From Microbulbifer harenosus (GTDB taxonomy: Bacteria > Pseudomonadota > Gammaproteobacteria > Pseudomonadales > Cellvibrionaceae): 64,000 nt of DNA. The position numbers and the translations under genes are program-made. Below, in pieces: positions 37,418 to 50,547 of this stretch (its first letter is position 1; every line of letters begins with the position of its first letter). The stretch lies in the NCBI RefSeq assembly GCF_005771435.1, contig NZ_VANI01000006.1, positions 124,001 to 188,000 of the forward strand. Direction: 5' to 3'. Below the pieces are notes generated by a model. The model did no database searches, was not told where the DNA came from, and saw only the letters and a list, made by a program, of their open reading frames with translations.

Positions 37418-38251
37418 CTAAGGCAGGTAGGCCATGGGGTCTACCGGCTGACCATTGCGGCGAATTTCGAAGTGGAGCATATCGCGGTCGGTACCACTCG
37501 AACCCAGATCCGCTATCCTTTGCCCCGCCTTCACCCTCGCACCCTCGCCCACAAGGAGTTTGTCGTTGTGGGCGTAAGCACTGAGAAATTCCTCACTGTG
37601 CTTGATGATCAGAAGCTTACCGTAACCTCTCAGTGCGCTTCCGGCGTAAATCACTGTGCCATCCGCTGCTGCCAGAACAGATTCCCCCTTTTTACCCGCG
37701 ATATCAACTCCCTTTCGCAAGGGGTCTCCGTGCCGGTACGTGGCCAGCACCCTGCCACGTACCGGCCACTGCCAATTTATGTCAGATTTGTGTCTGGCCG
37801 AATTTGACGATTTTTTAGTGGTTGCCGGAGGGGGTTTACGAGCCCTGGTTGCGGCCTTTTTGGCCGGGGGTTGTGGTCTTTCTGCGACCGCAACCGCCTT
37901 AGTGGCCACTTGCGCGGGCGCACGCCCGGCGAGCTGCAGACGTTGGCCAGGGAATATCCGATAGGGCGAAGGAATGCCATTGATCGCAGCTAACTCTTTG
38001 AAATCTCTACCATATCTCCAGGCAATGGAATACAGGGTTTCACCTCGGCTGACCGTATGGTGCTTGATTTTATGACTGGGTGGCTGTTGGAGGGTCGAGG
38101 TGGGAGCCAGATTACTGGAACAGGACGCGGCGCACACACAGAGTGTGAGAACCCAAAAAACCCTGCGCAGGGAATAGTAGAATTGGCACAATTTACCTTC
38201 TGCGAATTCAGAATTTACGCTGCTGAACTGTCGATAATTGCGCCGTTTCAT
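37418..38251 (-). CDS. nlpD: NlpD-like LysM/LytM lipoprotein, amidase activator
   Basis: A 277-residue outer-membrane lipoprotein with a lipobox ending at Cys44 (CVCAASC), a LysM peptidoglycan-binding domain (HTVSRGETLYSIAWRYG, residues about 65-110), a basic linker and a C-terminal M23/LytM domain. The first zinc-ligand His of LytM is missing (RKGVDIAG instead of HxGxD) and the HxH reads MLHFEI, so it is probably a non-enzymatic activator of amidase AmiC, as known for NlpD. The 30 residues before the signal helix suggest the real start may be somewhat downstream. Confidence 0.93.
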   Translation of the reverse strand: MKRRNYRQFSSVNSEFAEGKLCQFYYSLRRVFWVLTLCVCAASCSSNLAPTSTLQQPPSHKIKHHTVSRGETLYSIAWRYGRDFKELAAINGIPSPYRIFPGQRLQLAGRAPAQVATKAVAVAERPQPPAKKAATRARKPPPATTKKSSNSARHKSDINWQWPVRGRVLATYRHGDPLRKGVDIAGKKGESVLAAADGTVIYAGSALRGYGKLLIIKHSEEFLSAYAHNDKLLVGEGARVKAGQRIADLGSSGTDRDMLHFEIRRNGQPVDPMAYLP

Positions 38252-38470
38252 TATTCTCTTTTTACATCAAAGGTGTGCATTTATGGAAAAAGTGTCTAAA
38301 AAATATCGTGGATTTCGCATCACCGAGAGGCAAAAAAAACCGGTCTGATTCGCAGCTGGCCAACACCGCCCTTCAACGTGGCCCCCCGCTGTCGCAAGTC
38401 CCCCAAATCACCCGTAATACGTCAGAAATCATCCGGTAGTCTTCCGCCCCACCCGGCTGTAATCCCCAAC

Positions 38471-39433
38471 TTATTTTTCCTGTACGACATTTCCTACATG
38501 GCGCAAACTCAGCCACTCAACAGCGAGCACCAGAATCACTGCTGCCATCATTGCGGCCACGGCCCCCAGGAAATAGGACGGATGGCCGGATGCACTGGCA
38601 AATTCTGCAGGTAGAACGTTGGACATCATCGGCGCGAGTTTATCTCCATCGAGCCCGACCATTTCACTGGTTGCCAACTTCCACGGCCAGACAATTTTCA
38701 GGCTGCCAAGCAAAATGCCCACTAAAAATGACAATGTCACCGACGGGAACCGATGCATCAACCAGGAGAGCAGACGGCTGAATAGCAACAGACCACTTCC
38801 CGCACCGGCGGCGAACCACACAAGCGCGCTCAATTGGAATTGATGTACCGCCGCAATCACTTGCGGATAGATGCCAATCATCAGCAAGATAAAGGAGCCC
38901 GAGATGCCGGGCAGGATCATGGCGCAGATCGCCAGAGCACCGGAAAAAAACAGGGTGGTCGGCGTGGCGGTAATTTCCGTGGGGCGCATTTCACTCACGA
39001 GAATCGCGAGCGCAACCCCCAGAATCAGCGCGCCCCAGCATTGCCAAGTCCATCGGCTAACACGCCGTGCAATAGGCACTACCGACGCGAGAATCAAGCC
39101 AAAGAAAAACGCCCAGACCACAATGGGGTAGTTATGTAATAGAAAACTGATTAACTTGGCGAGACTGAAAATACTGGTAAGAATGCCCGCAAACAATGCC
39201 AGTAAAAAATTGCCGTTGATTTGACGCCAGGCTGCAGCAATACCGTCTTTAACAAGGATGGCGAACGTATGTGGCCCGATACGACTCAATGAATCCAACA
39301 GCTCCTGATAGATTCCCGTAATAAATGCGATGGTGCCGCCAGATACACCGGGCACGACATCTGCGGCACCCATGGCGATACCGCGCGCCGCCACGCCCCA
39401 GTATCGGCTGCGAAAAAACATCTGTGACATCAA
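38471..39433 (-). CDS. DUF368 polyprenyl-phosphate transporter (PopT-like)
   Basis: A 320-residue polytopic membrane protein of the DUF368 family, with the opening GIAMGAADVVPGVSGGTIAFITGIYQ and an internal related motif ILPGISGSFILLMIGIY. DUF368 members were recently shown to recycle undecaprenyl phosphate across the membrane for envelope polymer synthesis. The start overlaps pcm's stop by 4 bp. In E. coli this slot between pcm and nlpD holds yqaA-like DedA-related genes, so a different membrane protein occupies it here. Confidence 0.9.
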   Translation of the reverse strand: MMSQMFFRSRYWGVAARGIAMGAADVVPGVSGGTIAFITGIYQELLDSLSRIGPHTFAILVKDGIAAAWRQINGNFLLALFAGILTSIFSLAKLISFLLHNYPIVVWAFFFGLILASVVPIARRVSRWTWQCWGALILGVALAILVSEMRPTEITATPTTLFFSGALAICAMILPGISGSFILLMIGIYPQVIAAVHQFQLSALVWFAAGAGSGLLLFSRLLSWLMHRFPSVTLSFLVGILLGSLKIVWPWKLATSEMVGLDGDKLAPMMSNVLPAEFASASGHPSYFLGAVAAMMAAVILVLAVEWLSLRHVGNVVQEK

Positions 39434-40101
39434 CGCACGACTCCGCTTAACAGGGGAACGAAGCGCACCGGCTCCGCCTTTTCCACATCAAAGCGGCTGC
39501 CGTCTTCACTGCGGGTAACGATGGTAAGAAACTGGCTGTCGCTACCCACAGGAATGACCAGAACTCCTCCTGGAGCCAATTGCTCCCGGAGTTCATCGGG
39601 CACGCTGGCTGGTGCGGCGGCACATAGAATGGCATCAAAAGGAGCCTGCTCCGGCCAGCCGAAACCGCCATTACTCAAACGCATCTCCACGTTGAAAATC
39701 CCCAGTTCCCGCATCCGCTGCCGCGCCTTGGTGAGCAGCGGCTCGATTCGCTCGACGGAATACAGCTTATCGACCAGGCGGGCGAGAATCGCGGTCTGGT
39801 ACCCGGACCCCGCACCCACTTCCAGCACTCGAGCCCGGGAGCGCGCGCGGCTGATCAGCAATTCCGTCATGCGGGCAACGATATAAGGCTGGGAAATGGT
39901 CTGACCGTAACCGATGGGCAGCGCGGTGTCTTCATAGGCGCGCAGCGCCAGCGCCTCATCAAGAAACAGATGTCGGGGGGTGGATGCCATGACATCCAGC
40001 ACCTCCTCACTGCGAATACCTTCCTCCCGCAAACGCTGAATCAGGCGGTTGCGGGTGCGCTGGGATGTCATTCCCAGGCCTTCGTGTCTCAAACGATCCA
40101 T
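39430..40101 (-). CDS. pcm: Protein-L-isoaspartate O-methyltransferase
   Basis: A 223-residue SAM-dependent enzyme that repairs isoaspartyl residues in damaged proteins. Visible are TALPIGYGQTISQPYIVA, the PCMT substrate-binding block, and the SAM motif VLEVGAGSGYQTAIL. Length is typical. It overlaps the DUF368 gene by 4 bp. The usual upstream partner surE is not present in the 123-bp gap to truD. Asp-rich proteins encoded elsewhere in this window would be natural substrates for isoaspartate formation, though they are secreted. Confidence 0.97.
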   Translation of the reverse strand: MDRLRHEGLGMTSQRTRNRLIQRLREEGIRSEEVLDVMASTPRHLFLDEALALRAYEDTALPIGYGQTISQPYIVARMTELLISRARSRARVLEVGAGSGYQTAILARLVDKLYSVERIEPLLTKARQRMRELGIFNVEMRLSNGGFGWPEQAPFDAILCAAAPASVPDELREQLAPGGVLVIPVGSDSQFLTIVTRSEDGSRFDVEKAEPVRFVPLLSGVVR

Positions 40102-40224
40102 AAGGACGCATTATCTCCCTGCAAGCAATTCGCCGGAGCGCTATTTCCAAGGTACCTAAACCCCTAGGATATCCAGCGACTGGCCGGAGTCACAGATGCG
40201 CCACCGGTCACACTTTGTTGTCGT

Positions 40225-41214
40225 TTATTTTATTGCGCGGTCGGACCGATTGGCCAGTTCAGCCACCTCGCGCAGGACCGCCGTAGCGAAAGTACCTGGC
40301 GGCAGGGCAAAAGCCAACGTCAGGTCATCCCCCTGCCACTGGAACTGGAAGCCCTGCGGCTGCAGCACCAAAGACCGACGCTCCTGGCTGAGACCGCAGT
40401 GTTCCAACCAATCACACCAGGACCGCCAGGGCTGCATCGCGGCACTTTCCAGATCCAGCTGAGTACCAGCGGCCAGATTGCGGCCTCGCCCCCACAGCGG
40501 TCCGCTGGCGACGGGTTCCGGTTCACCTTCAAGCTGAACCTGCCAGTTGCCCTGCTCCACCCTACGCGCCAGAACCTGATTGAACAGCCAGCTGCGGGCA
40601 GCGGACATGGCGAATGCCTTCTGACTGCGTGGTGTACGCCTGCGCTTGCCCGCCCCCTGCTCTGCCAACATCGCCTCTACCAGATCCAGGTTGCCGCCAT
40701 TGTGGCCAAAGCGCTGTTCGCCGAAATAGTTCGGCACGCCCTCCGCAATCCGCCCCAACACCGCCTCTGCCGCGGCGCGGTCCCCTTCCGCGTTGCGAAG
40801 ACGAATCTGAAAACGGTTGCCCAGGTGTTCGCCGCGGCGCAGCTTGCGCTGGCCGCGGAAGTGCTGCAGCAACTGGACTTCTGCATTTTCAAGCTGCTTC
40901 CAGTCTGGTTCCGGCTTCTGCGCCAACCACACACTGAACCACTGAGTGGTAACAGCATGCCGGTCCTTGAGCCCGAAAAACCCTACATCATTGCTGTGCA
41001 CTCCAGCCAGCTGCGCCAGCTGCTGGGCGACAAAGCCGGTATTGGCGCCGCGTTTGCGGATGTGCAGATAAACGTGTTCGCCATCTCCCTGCTGCGGCGC
41101 GGCGAGTTCATCTACCACAAAGTCTTCAGGTTCGGTGCGAAAGTCCGCCCGAATAGCGGTGCCACCCAGCGCGCGGGGCCAATCGAGATTCCATGTCGGC
41201 TCATGTTCGCTCAC
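40225..41214 (-). CDS. truD: tRNA pseudouridine(13) synthase
   Basis: A 329-residue TruD-family enzyme that makes pseudouridine at tRNA position 13. The family block [18 protein letters not shown] contains the catalytic Asp, and [16 protein letters not shown] lies near residue 165. The start overlaps ispF by 4 bp, as part of the chain ftsB-ispD-ispF-truD. Confidence 0.97.
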   Translation of the reverse strand: MSEHEPTWNLDWPRALGGTAIRADFRTEPEDFVVDELAAPQQGDGEHVYLHIRKRGANTGFVAQQLAQLAGVHSNDVGFFGLKDRHAVTTQWFSVWLAQKPEPDWKQLENAEVQLLQHFRGQRKLRRGEHLGNRFQIRLRNAEGDRAAAEAVLGRIAEGVPNYFGEQRFGHNGGNLDLVEAMLAEQGAGKRRRTPRSQKAFAMSAARSWLFNQVLARRVEQGNWQVQLEGEPEPVASGPLWGRGRNLAAGTQLDLESAAMQPWRSWCDWLEHCGLSQERRSLVLQPQGFQFQWQGDDLTLAFALPPGTFATAVLREVAELANRSDRAIK

Positions 41215-41705
41215 GGGGCACTTCCTGCGGCTCGGTCCAGCAGCACCACCGCTTGTGCGGCAATCCCTTCTTTGCGACCTGTGAAGCCGAGTTTTTCACT
41301 AGTAGTCGCCTTGACGCTGATGGCATCGGTACTCACCTGGCAGTCTGCAGCAATGTTTGCGCGCATGGCGTTGATGTGCGGTGCCATCTTGGGAGCCTGC
41401 GCGATCAGGGTGGCGTCGGCGTTGACCAGGCGGTAACCACGCTGGTGAATCAACCCCATCACATGGCGCAACAGCACGCGGCTGTCGGCACCGGAATAGG
41501 CATCGTCGGTGTCGGGAAAGTGCTGGCCGATATCCCCGAGCGCGAGGGCGCCAAGCAGTGCATCTGCCAGTGCGTGCAGCAGCACGTCACCATCGGAGTG
41601 CGCGACAAGGCCTTGTTCGTGGGGGATGGTGACGCCGCCGAGCACGACGCAATCGCCTGGGCCGAAGGCGTGCACATCAATGCCCTGGCCGATTCTGAGG
41701 TTCAT
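41211..41705 (-). CDS. ispF: 2-C-methyl-D-erythritol 2,4-cyclodiphosphate synthase
   Basis: A 164-residue MEP-pathway enzyme. Zinc ligands D10 and H12 sit in GIDVHAF, with the third His in [13 protein letters not shown] near residue 44; the conserved [14 protein letters not shown] closes the active site. It overlaps ispD and truD by 4 bp each. Confidence 0.97.
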   Translation of the reverse strand: MNLRIGQGIDVHAFGPGDCVVLGGVTIPHEQGLVAHSDGDVLLHALADALLGALALGDIGQHFPDTDDAYSGADSRVLLRHVMGLIHQRGYRLVNADATLIAQAPKMAPHINAMRANIAADCQVSTDAISVKATTSEKLGFTGRKEGIAAQAVVLLDRAAGSAP

Positions 41706-42445
41706 AGGTTGTTTTCCAAAGAAGATTCGACGGCCCGGTGTTGCAGCAGGGCCTCCGCCAGCAGTAGGTCGGCGGGATGAGTGATTTTGAAGTTGCTGCG
41801 GCAGGCAGCTACCAGTTCAGGATGGAAGCCTGCTCGTTCAAGGGCGCTGGCCTCATCGGTGATGGCCGTGGAATTTTCCGCGAGCCCCTGCAGCAGCGTT
41901 TCACGCAATTTGCCGAGCGGTGCTTTCTGTGGCGTCTGCGCGAGCCAGATCTGGTCTCTCGGCAGGGTTTCCCGCACTTCCGTTTTACCGCCGCGCGTTT
42001 GAGAAAGTTTGACGGTGTCGCTCGCGGGTTGGGCGAGCAGGGCCATAGGTGCAGCGGCAAGCAGTTTTCGTATATCGGCGACTCTGACCAGAGGCCTGGC
42101 GGCGTCGTGGACGAGAATGGAGGTTTCCGGCGCTTCGCGCTCGCTCAGGTAGTCGAGGGCGGCGAGTACGGAGTCTGCGCGTTCGGCACCGCCGGTAACG
42201 GTCTGGATTCTGGCATCCTGCGCGCAGCGGAGTGTTGCAAATTCTGTATCGTCGGCGGCAATGGCAACGACGATGCCCTTAAGCCCGGGCCAGTGGAGTA
42301 TGTTTTCCAGGGTGTGGGCAATGAGGGGTTTGCCGCTCAACGGCAGATACTGCTTGGGTTTGTCTGCGCCCATACGTTTGCCGGCGCCGGCGGCGGGGAC
42401 GATGACCCAGTAGGAGGTTTCAACCGGGTTTACTGCAGTGGTCAT
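41702..42445 (-). CDS. ispD: 2-C-methyl-D-erythritol 4-phosphate cytidylyltransferase
   Basis: A 247-residue nucleotidyltransferase that makes CDP-methylerythritol. The N-terminal [20 protein letters not shown] block binds CTP, and VHDAARPLV and the C-terminal [14 protein letters not shown] segment are typical. Its ATG overlaps the ftsB stop by 4 bp. Confidence 0.97.
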   Translation of the reverse strand: MTTAVNPVETSYWVIVPAAGAGKRMGADKPKQYLPLSGKPLIAHTLENILHWPGLKGIVVAIAADDTEFATLRCAQDARIQTVTGGAERADSVLAALDYLSEREAPETSILVHDAARPLVRVADIRKLLAAAPMALLAQPASDTVKLSQTRGGKTEVRETLPRDQIWLAQTPQKAPLGKLRETLLQGLAENSTAITDEASALERAGFHPELVAACRSNFKITHPADLLLAEALLQHRAVESSLENNL

Positions 42446-42753
42446 TCTTTTTCCCGCGGTGACTGCTCAGGATTTTTTTTGTCCTGATCGAGAAAAATAA
42501 ACAGGGTTTCGCCTTCTTTGATGAGGCCGAGGTCGTAGCGGGCTTTGGCTTCTACGCCGTCAGTGCCTTCTTTGAGGCTGCGGACTTCCCGCAGGAGTTG
42601 GCGGTTCTCGCGCTCGAGTGCAGAGTTTTTCTTCTGCTGATCATCAAGCTGCCGTTCCAGTCTGGTCACGTCCGCGAAACTGCCCTCGCCAACCCAGAGT
42701 CGGTATTGGGTAACCAGCAGCATTGCGGTGAGGATTGCCAGCAGCCATTTCAT
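42442..42753 (-). CDS. ftsB: Cell division protein FtsB
   Basis: A 103-residue bitopic divisome protein. One transmembrane helix at residues 3-20 (WLLAILTAMLLVTQYRLW) is followed by a coiled coil (about 28-63) and the family segment ARYDLGLIKEGETLFIF, which contacts FtsL and FtsQ. The ATG at 42753 fits the family length; the in-frame region further upstream lacks similarity. A GAGAGAA lies just upstream. Confidence 0.94.
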   Translation of the reverse strand: MKWLLAILTAMLLVTQYRLWVGEGSFADVTRLERQLDDQQKKNSALERENRQLLREVRSLKEGTDGVEAKARYDLGLIKEGETLFIFLDQDKKNPEQSPREKE

Positions 42754-42817
42754 TTTGTGTGTTCTCTCTGGCCTTTGTTTGTACTGCGCACGGAATGAGG
42801 TCCGTGGCGGCGCAGCT

Positions 42818-42911
42818 ACCGATGGCCCTTCCCGGGACACGCCGTGAACCCTTCCATGGGGGCTCTTCCGCGACATCCCTGTCGCAGAAGGTCCCGGGAA
42901 GGGCCATCGGT
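42818..42911. repeat. Palindromic REP-like element between ftsB and eno
   Basis: Two perfectly complementary 21-bp arms (42818-42838 and 42891-42911, centred on GGCCCTTCCCGGGA) flank a nested hairpin GCGACA-TCCC-TGTCGC. Size, symmetry and intergenic location resemble REP/REPIN-type elements. A further imperfect repeat (CTTCGCTTCG/CGAAGCGAG) follows towards eno. Confidence 0.75.
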
Positions 42912-42978
42912 ATCAGCGCCTTCGCTTCGGAGACTTAGCTACGAAGCGAGTTTCAGCCAGTTTACTCGGCCTGCCGAA

Positions 42979-44367
<1,389 letters not shown>

Positions 44368-44383
44368 TTATTCGGTTTCCGCT

Positions 44384-45274
<891 letters not shown>

Positions 45275-45317
45275 TCAATTTCTCAGCGCCGACGGACTGA
45301 ATGCATCCCGGCGAAAT

Positions 45318-46961
<1,644 letters not shown>

Positions 46962-47074
46962 TCAGTTGAATGCCCGACGGGTTCGGGCGTGCGGGACTGG
47001 CTCAGGGGGCGCAGCCTCGCGCAACCTGGTGCCATTGAGATGGGACGCCAGACTACCAGAAAGCGGTTTTCTGC

Positions 47075-48439
47075 TCAATCGGAAAACCGCCATTGAGGGG
47101 GGCCGGCAGGTCCCTCCGCGGTGACGAAAAGATCGCCAACCGCCACCAGAACCCCGCCCTGGAAAATGAGCGGTACGCGATCCCGCAACCACGGCACCAG
47201 TCTGTACTCCTGCAGCAGCCTTTTCAGGGTCTGGGAGTGATGGCGCTCTCTCGGTTTCGCCCGCTCTCCACCGGCGCGAAAGCGAACCACGTAGTCGCCA
47301 ACGGGCCAGTCCTTTCCAGGCCTCAGAGTCCAGCCGCCGAGCAGACGCAGTTCGCTTACCCCATTCCACCGCCATTCACCTTCACTGTCCCGGTTCAGAG
47401 GATGCAATTCTGGTGTGAGATAAAGGCGATCGCGATAGCGGCGCAGTACGCGGTCGCCCAGGGGGGCCTCCGGTACGGCATCCTCAGTGGCCTGCGCCTG
47501 CCACAGCGCCTGCTGCAGGTGTGCCGCTTCCGGCATTTTTGCCCCCAATCGCGCCAGCCAGCCCCGCAGCAGGTTTCTGCGCCGCGCTTCTGAGAGCGAG
47601 AGGAAAGCCGCAAGCTCGATGCTTTCCCCAAAGGTTTCCCGCCGGCAGTCACAGCGCGACAGATCCTCCACCGCCAGTTCGCCAAGCAACCCGGCGGCCT
47701 CGCCAAGATTGTCCGCTGCCCGGGCCACGCGTTCGCCAATCGGCCAACGCGCCGACAGGGCGGGGATCACCTGACGGCGGAGATAGTTGCGTGTCAATGC
47801 CAGGTCCGCATTGCTGTCGTCTTCCACCCAGCTGAGCCCTTGCTCAAGGGCATACCGCTCCAGCTCCGCGCGGCTCGCCGCTAACAAGGGGCGCAACAGG
47901 GATCGCATACCGCTCGGATCCCCCAGAGACCGACGCTCCGCCATGGCCGCAAGCCCACGCACTCCGGCGCCGCGAACCAGTCGCAGTAAAAACGTTTCCA
48001 CCTGATCGTCGGCATGATGGGCGAGCAGAATCTGATCGCCGGGCGCCATGTGCTGCTCGAACGCCCGATATCTCGCGTTGCGCGCCGCCTGCTCCAGCCC
48101 GCCGTCCCTGCGATCCACCCGCACCCGGCATACGGTCAATGGCACCCCCAGCGCACCCGCTACTGCTTTGCAGTGGGCCAGCCACTCATCCGCGTGCGCG
48201 CTCAGGCCATGGTGTACGTGAAGGGCAGTAAACGGCACTTTCGCGCACACCAATAGATGCAACAGCACCGTGGAATCCAGCCCTCCGGAATAACCCAGCC
48301 ACAAACACCCCTGCGCGGGATGGCGCTGCAGGCAGTTCGCCAACCGCTGCGGGAGCTGGGATGTAGCGTTTCTTTCAGGCATCAGGCTTAGGGACTTAGC
48401 AGGCTTCGAGACGGCCATTATACCCGCCCCGCAATCCAT
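47075..48439 (-). CDS. tilS: tRNA(Ile)-lysidine synthase
   Basis: A PP-loop ATPase of up to 454 residues that converts C34 of tRNA-Ile(CAU) to lysidine. The P-loop YSGGLDSTVLLHLL lies near residue 50, DDQVETFLLRLVRGAGVRGL near 142, and the C-terminal TilS domain has WPVGDYVVRFRAGGER. The start is uncertain: ATGs at 48439, 48418 and 48382 are in frame, and 48382 (MPERNATSQ) gives the usual short N-terminus. accA, often upstream of tilS, is not here. Confidence 0.94.
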   Translation of the reverse strand: MDCGAGIMAVSKPAKSLSLMPERNATSQLPQRLANCLQRHPAQGCLWLGYSGGLDSTVLLHLLVCAKVPFTALHVHHGLSAHADEWLAHCKAVAGALGVPLTVCRVRVDRRDGGLEQAARNARYRAFEQHMAPGDQILLAHHADDQVETFLLRLVRGAGVRGLAAMAERRSLGDPSGMRSLLRPLLAASRAELERYALEQGLSWVEDDSNADLALTRNYLRRQVIPALSARWPIGERVARAADNLGEAAGLLGELAVEDLSRCDCRRETFGESIELAAFLSLSEARRRNLLRGWLARLGAKMPEAAHLQQALWQAQATEDAVPEAPLGDRVLRRYRDRLYLTPELHPLNRDSEGEWRWNGVSELRLLGGWTLRPGKDWPVGDYVVRFRAGGERAKPRERHHSQTLKRLLQEYRLVPWLRDRVPLIFQGGVLVAVGDLFVTAEGPAGPPQWRFSD

Positions 48440-48553
48440 CCGAGCGCCGCCGGCTCCGTAGACATGTGCGACAACATAAAAAGAAGCATCACAACAGGAG
48501 GTGGAGTTCGCTCACAGTTTATTCATTTTGACCCCACAGTCTGTTGCCGCGGC

Positions 48554-48598
48554 TTGCGGCTCAGATACCATACAATTAATAGTCATTAAGACTATTAA
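48554..48598 (+). promoter_or_regulatory. Putative promoter and palindromic operator of the xylanase gene
   Basis: TTGCGG (48554-48559), 17 bp, then TAATAG (48577-48582) make a plausible sigma-70 promoter; TACAAT at 48571 is an alternative -10. A perfect 9-bp inverted repeat TTAATAGTC-ATTAA-GACTATTAA (48576-48598) overlaps the -10, the classic position for a repressor site. The xylanase start is 83 bp downstream. Confidence 0.55.
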
Positions 48599-48680
48599 CG
48601 GCCGCGATACGGCAACCTTGTTTTTCTGCCCGGTCGCTGCCACCCGATAAGCGAGATAAAGAGAGAAACAGGAAGTTAAT

Positions 48681-50234
48681 ATGAAACAGATTGAAAAAGG
48701 CCCACGACCCGCTATGCGACGGCGCCTGACCGGCATCCTCACTGCAATGCTGCTCGGCGGCGGCGCCCACACCGCCGTTGCCAGTTGCGAATACAGCGTG
48801 AACAACGACTGGGGTTCAGGCTTCGTTGCCAGCGTCCGCATCACCAATAACACGGCCAGCCCGGTGAGCAACTGGCAGGTGCAGTGGCAGTACAGCGGCG
48901 ACAATCGTATCGTGAACCATTGGAGCTCGGACATCAGCGGCAACAATCCCTATGTGGCCAGCAACGCGGCGTGGAACGGCAGCCTGCAACCCGGGCAGAC
49001 CGCGGAATTCGGTTTCCAGGGAACCGCGGCGGCCGGCGCTGAGATCCCGCAAGTGGCCGGCGCCCTGTGTGCCAGTGGCAGTTCATCATCAGGCGGCTCC
49101 AGCTCCAGCAGTTCATCGGGTTCGAGCAGCTCATCCTCCAGCTCCAGCAGCTCATCGAGCTCATCCGGAGGCTCGTCCAGCAGCTCCTCATCGTCCGGAG
49201 GCTCCACCGATCATCTTTACAGCCTGGCGCCCTTCCCCATTGGCGTGGCGGTGTCTGCCGGCAATGAGAACCGCAGCTTCCTCAGCATTCCCGAGAAGCA
49301 GGCGAGCATCACGCAGCACTTCAGCCAGCTTACCGCCGGCAACATCATGAAGATGAGCTATCTGCACCCGGCAGAGAACACCTACGATTTCGCCAACGCC
49401 GACCAGATGGTGAACTGGGCACAAACCAACGGCATCGGTGTGCACGGCCACACGTTTATCTGGCACTCCGACTACCAGGTGCCATCGTGGATGAACAGCT
49501 ACAGCGGCGATTTCGAAACAATGCTGAACAACCACGTCAGCACCATCGCCGATCACTTTGCCGGCCGGGTCGAGAGCTGGGATGTGGTGAATGAGGCCAT
49601 CGATGAGAATCAGTCCAGCTGTTATCGCAATTCGTTGTTCTATCAGCGTCTCGGCAGCAGCTACATTGCCAACGCATTTAACGCCGCCGATGCCGCCGAT
49701 CCCGCTGCAGACCTTTACTACAACGACTACGACACCGAGGGCGGCAACAGCAACAAGCTGAATTGCCTGCTGCAGATCGTGGACGGCCTGCAGGCGAACA
49801 ATGTGCCCATTGACGGCGTAGGCTTCCAGATGCACGTGCAGATCGACTGGCCGTCAACGTCGCAGATCCGCAGCGCCTTCCAGGCCATCGTCGACCGGGG
49901 CCTGAAGGTGAAGATCACCGAGCTGGACGTGCCGGTGAACAACCCCTACGCCTCCACGCCCTTCCCGCAGTACACCAGTTATACCCCGCAAGTGGCAGCA
50001 CTGCAGAAGGCCCGCTACAAATCCATCGTGCAGGCGTACCTCGACGTGGTGCCACCAAACCTGCGCGGCGGCATCACCGTGTGGGGACTGTGGGATGGCG
50101 ACAGCTGGCTGCTGGATTTCGACAACCGCCAGGGTGTCGACGACTGGCCGCTGCTGTTTGGCGGTCCGGCCAATGGACCCTATGAGGAAAAAGCCGCGTT
50201 TGATGGGGTCGCGGAAGCACTGCTTGGACAGTAA
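48681..50234 (+). CDS. Secreted GH10 endo-1,4-beta-xylanase with CBM2
   Basis: A 517-residue secreted enzyme. A signal peptide (basic MRRRLTG then hydrophobic, to about residue 34) is followed by a family-2 CBM at 36-130 (C36 and C130 likely form the usual disulfide; W66, W81, W99 are candidate binding residues), a Ser/Gly linker at 131-175, and a GH10 domain at about 180-517. The acid/base is E305 in DVVNEAID and the nucleophile E414 in KITELDVPV. It cuts internal xylan bonds. The ATG has AGGAAG upstream. Poly-Ser linkers are typical of Cellvibrio, Saccharophagus and Microbulbifer. Confidence 0.97.
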   Translation: MKQIEKGPRPAMRRRLTGILTAMLLGGGAHTAVASCEYSVNNDWGSGFVASVRITNNTASPVSNWQVQWQYSGDNRIVNHWSSDISGNNPYVASNAAWNGSLQPGQTAEFGFQGTAAAGAEIPQVAGALCASGSSSSGGSSSSSSSGSSSSSSSSSSSSSSSGGSSSSSSSSGGSTDHLYSLAPFPIGVAVSAGNENRSFLSIPEKQASITQHFSQLTAGNIMKMSYLHPAENTYDFANADQMVNWAQTNGIGVHGHTFIWHSDYQVPSWMNSYSGDFETMLNNHVSTIADHFAGRVESWDVVNEAIDENQSSCYRNSLFYQRLGSSYIANAFNAADAADPAADLYYNDYDTEGGNSNKLNCLLQIVDGLQANNVPIDGVGFQMHVQIDWPSTSQIRSAFQAIVDRGLKVKITELDVPVNNPYASTPFPQYTSYTPQVAALQKARYKSIVQAYLDVVPPNLRGGITVWGLWDGDSWLLDFDNRQGVDDWPLLFGGPANGPYEEKAAFDGVAEALLGQ

Positions 50235-50547
50235 TTCAGCAGGCCCTGTGTAATCGGATGCCCGATTCCCCGCGAGTCGGGCATCCCCCGTTTGCCGCCC
50301 CATATCCCCTTACCCGTCCCACATATTTCCATCATCCCAGCCAAACTGGGACTGCCCACTTGCGGAAACTGCGCCCACCTTCAGCATTTTGTCCAAAGTA
50401 GGACGCTTTTCCCCATTCCGAACGTCACCATAGAGATACCCATGTATTCGGGTGTCCGTGTGCAGAATCTGTACGCACAAGCAGAACAAATAACTGAAAG
50501 ACTGGGCGTCCATGCCCTCCCCACAATAAAAAAGCAGGTAGTCACTC
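50235..50547 (+). other. Gap between xylanase and symporter: hairpin, otherwise no clear feature
   Basis: This 313-bp stretch starts with a 10-bp hairpin, GGATGCCCGA (50256-50265) with TCGGGCATCC (50277-50286), a possible weak terminator without a U tract. The rest probably holds the symporter promoter. An open frame at 50292-50561 overlaps the symporter start and shows no protein-like features, so it is not called. Confidence 0.5.

Noticed and set aside
49067..49210. Ser-linker DNA of the xylanase as a repeat or CRISPR-like array
   Set aside because: It is a low-complexity serine-coding linker without regular unit length or spacers.
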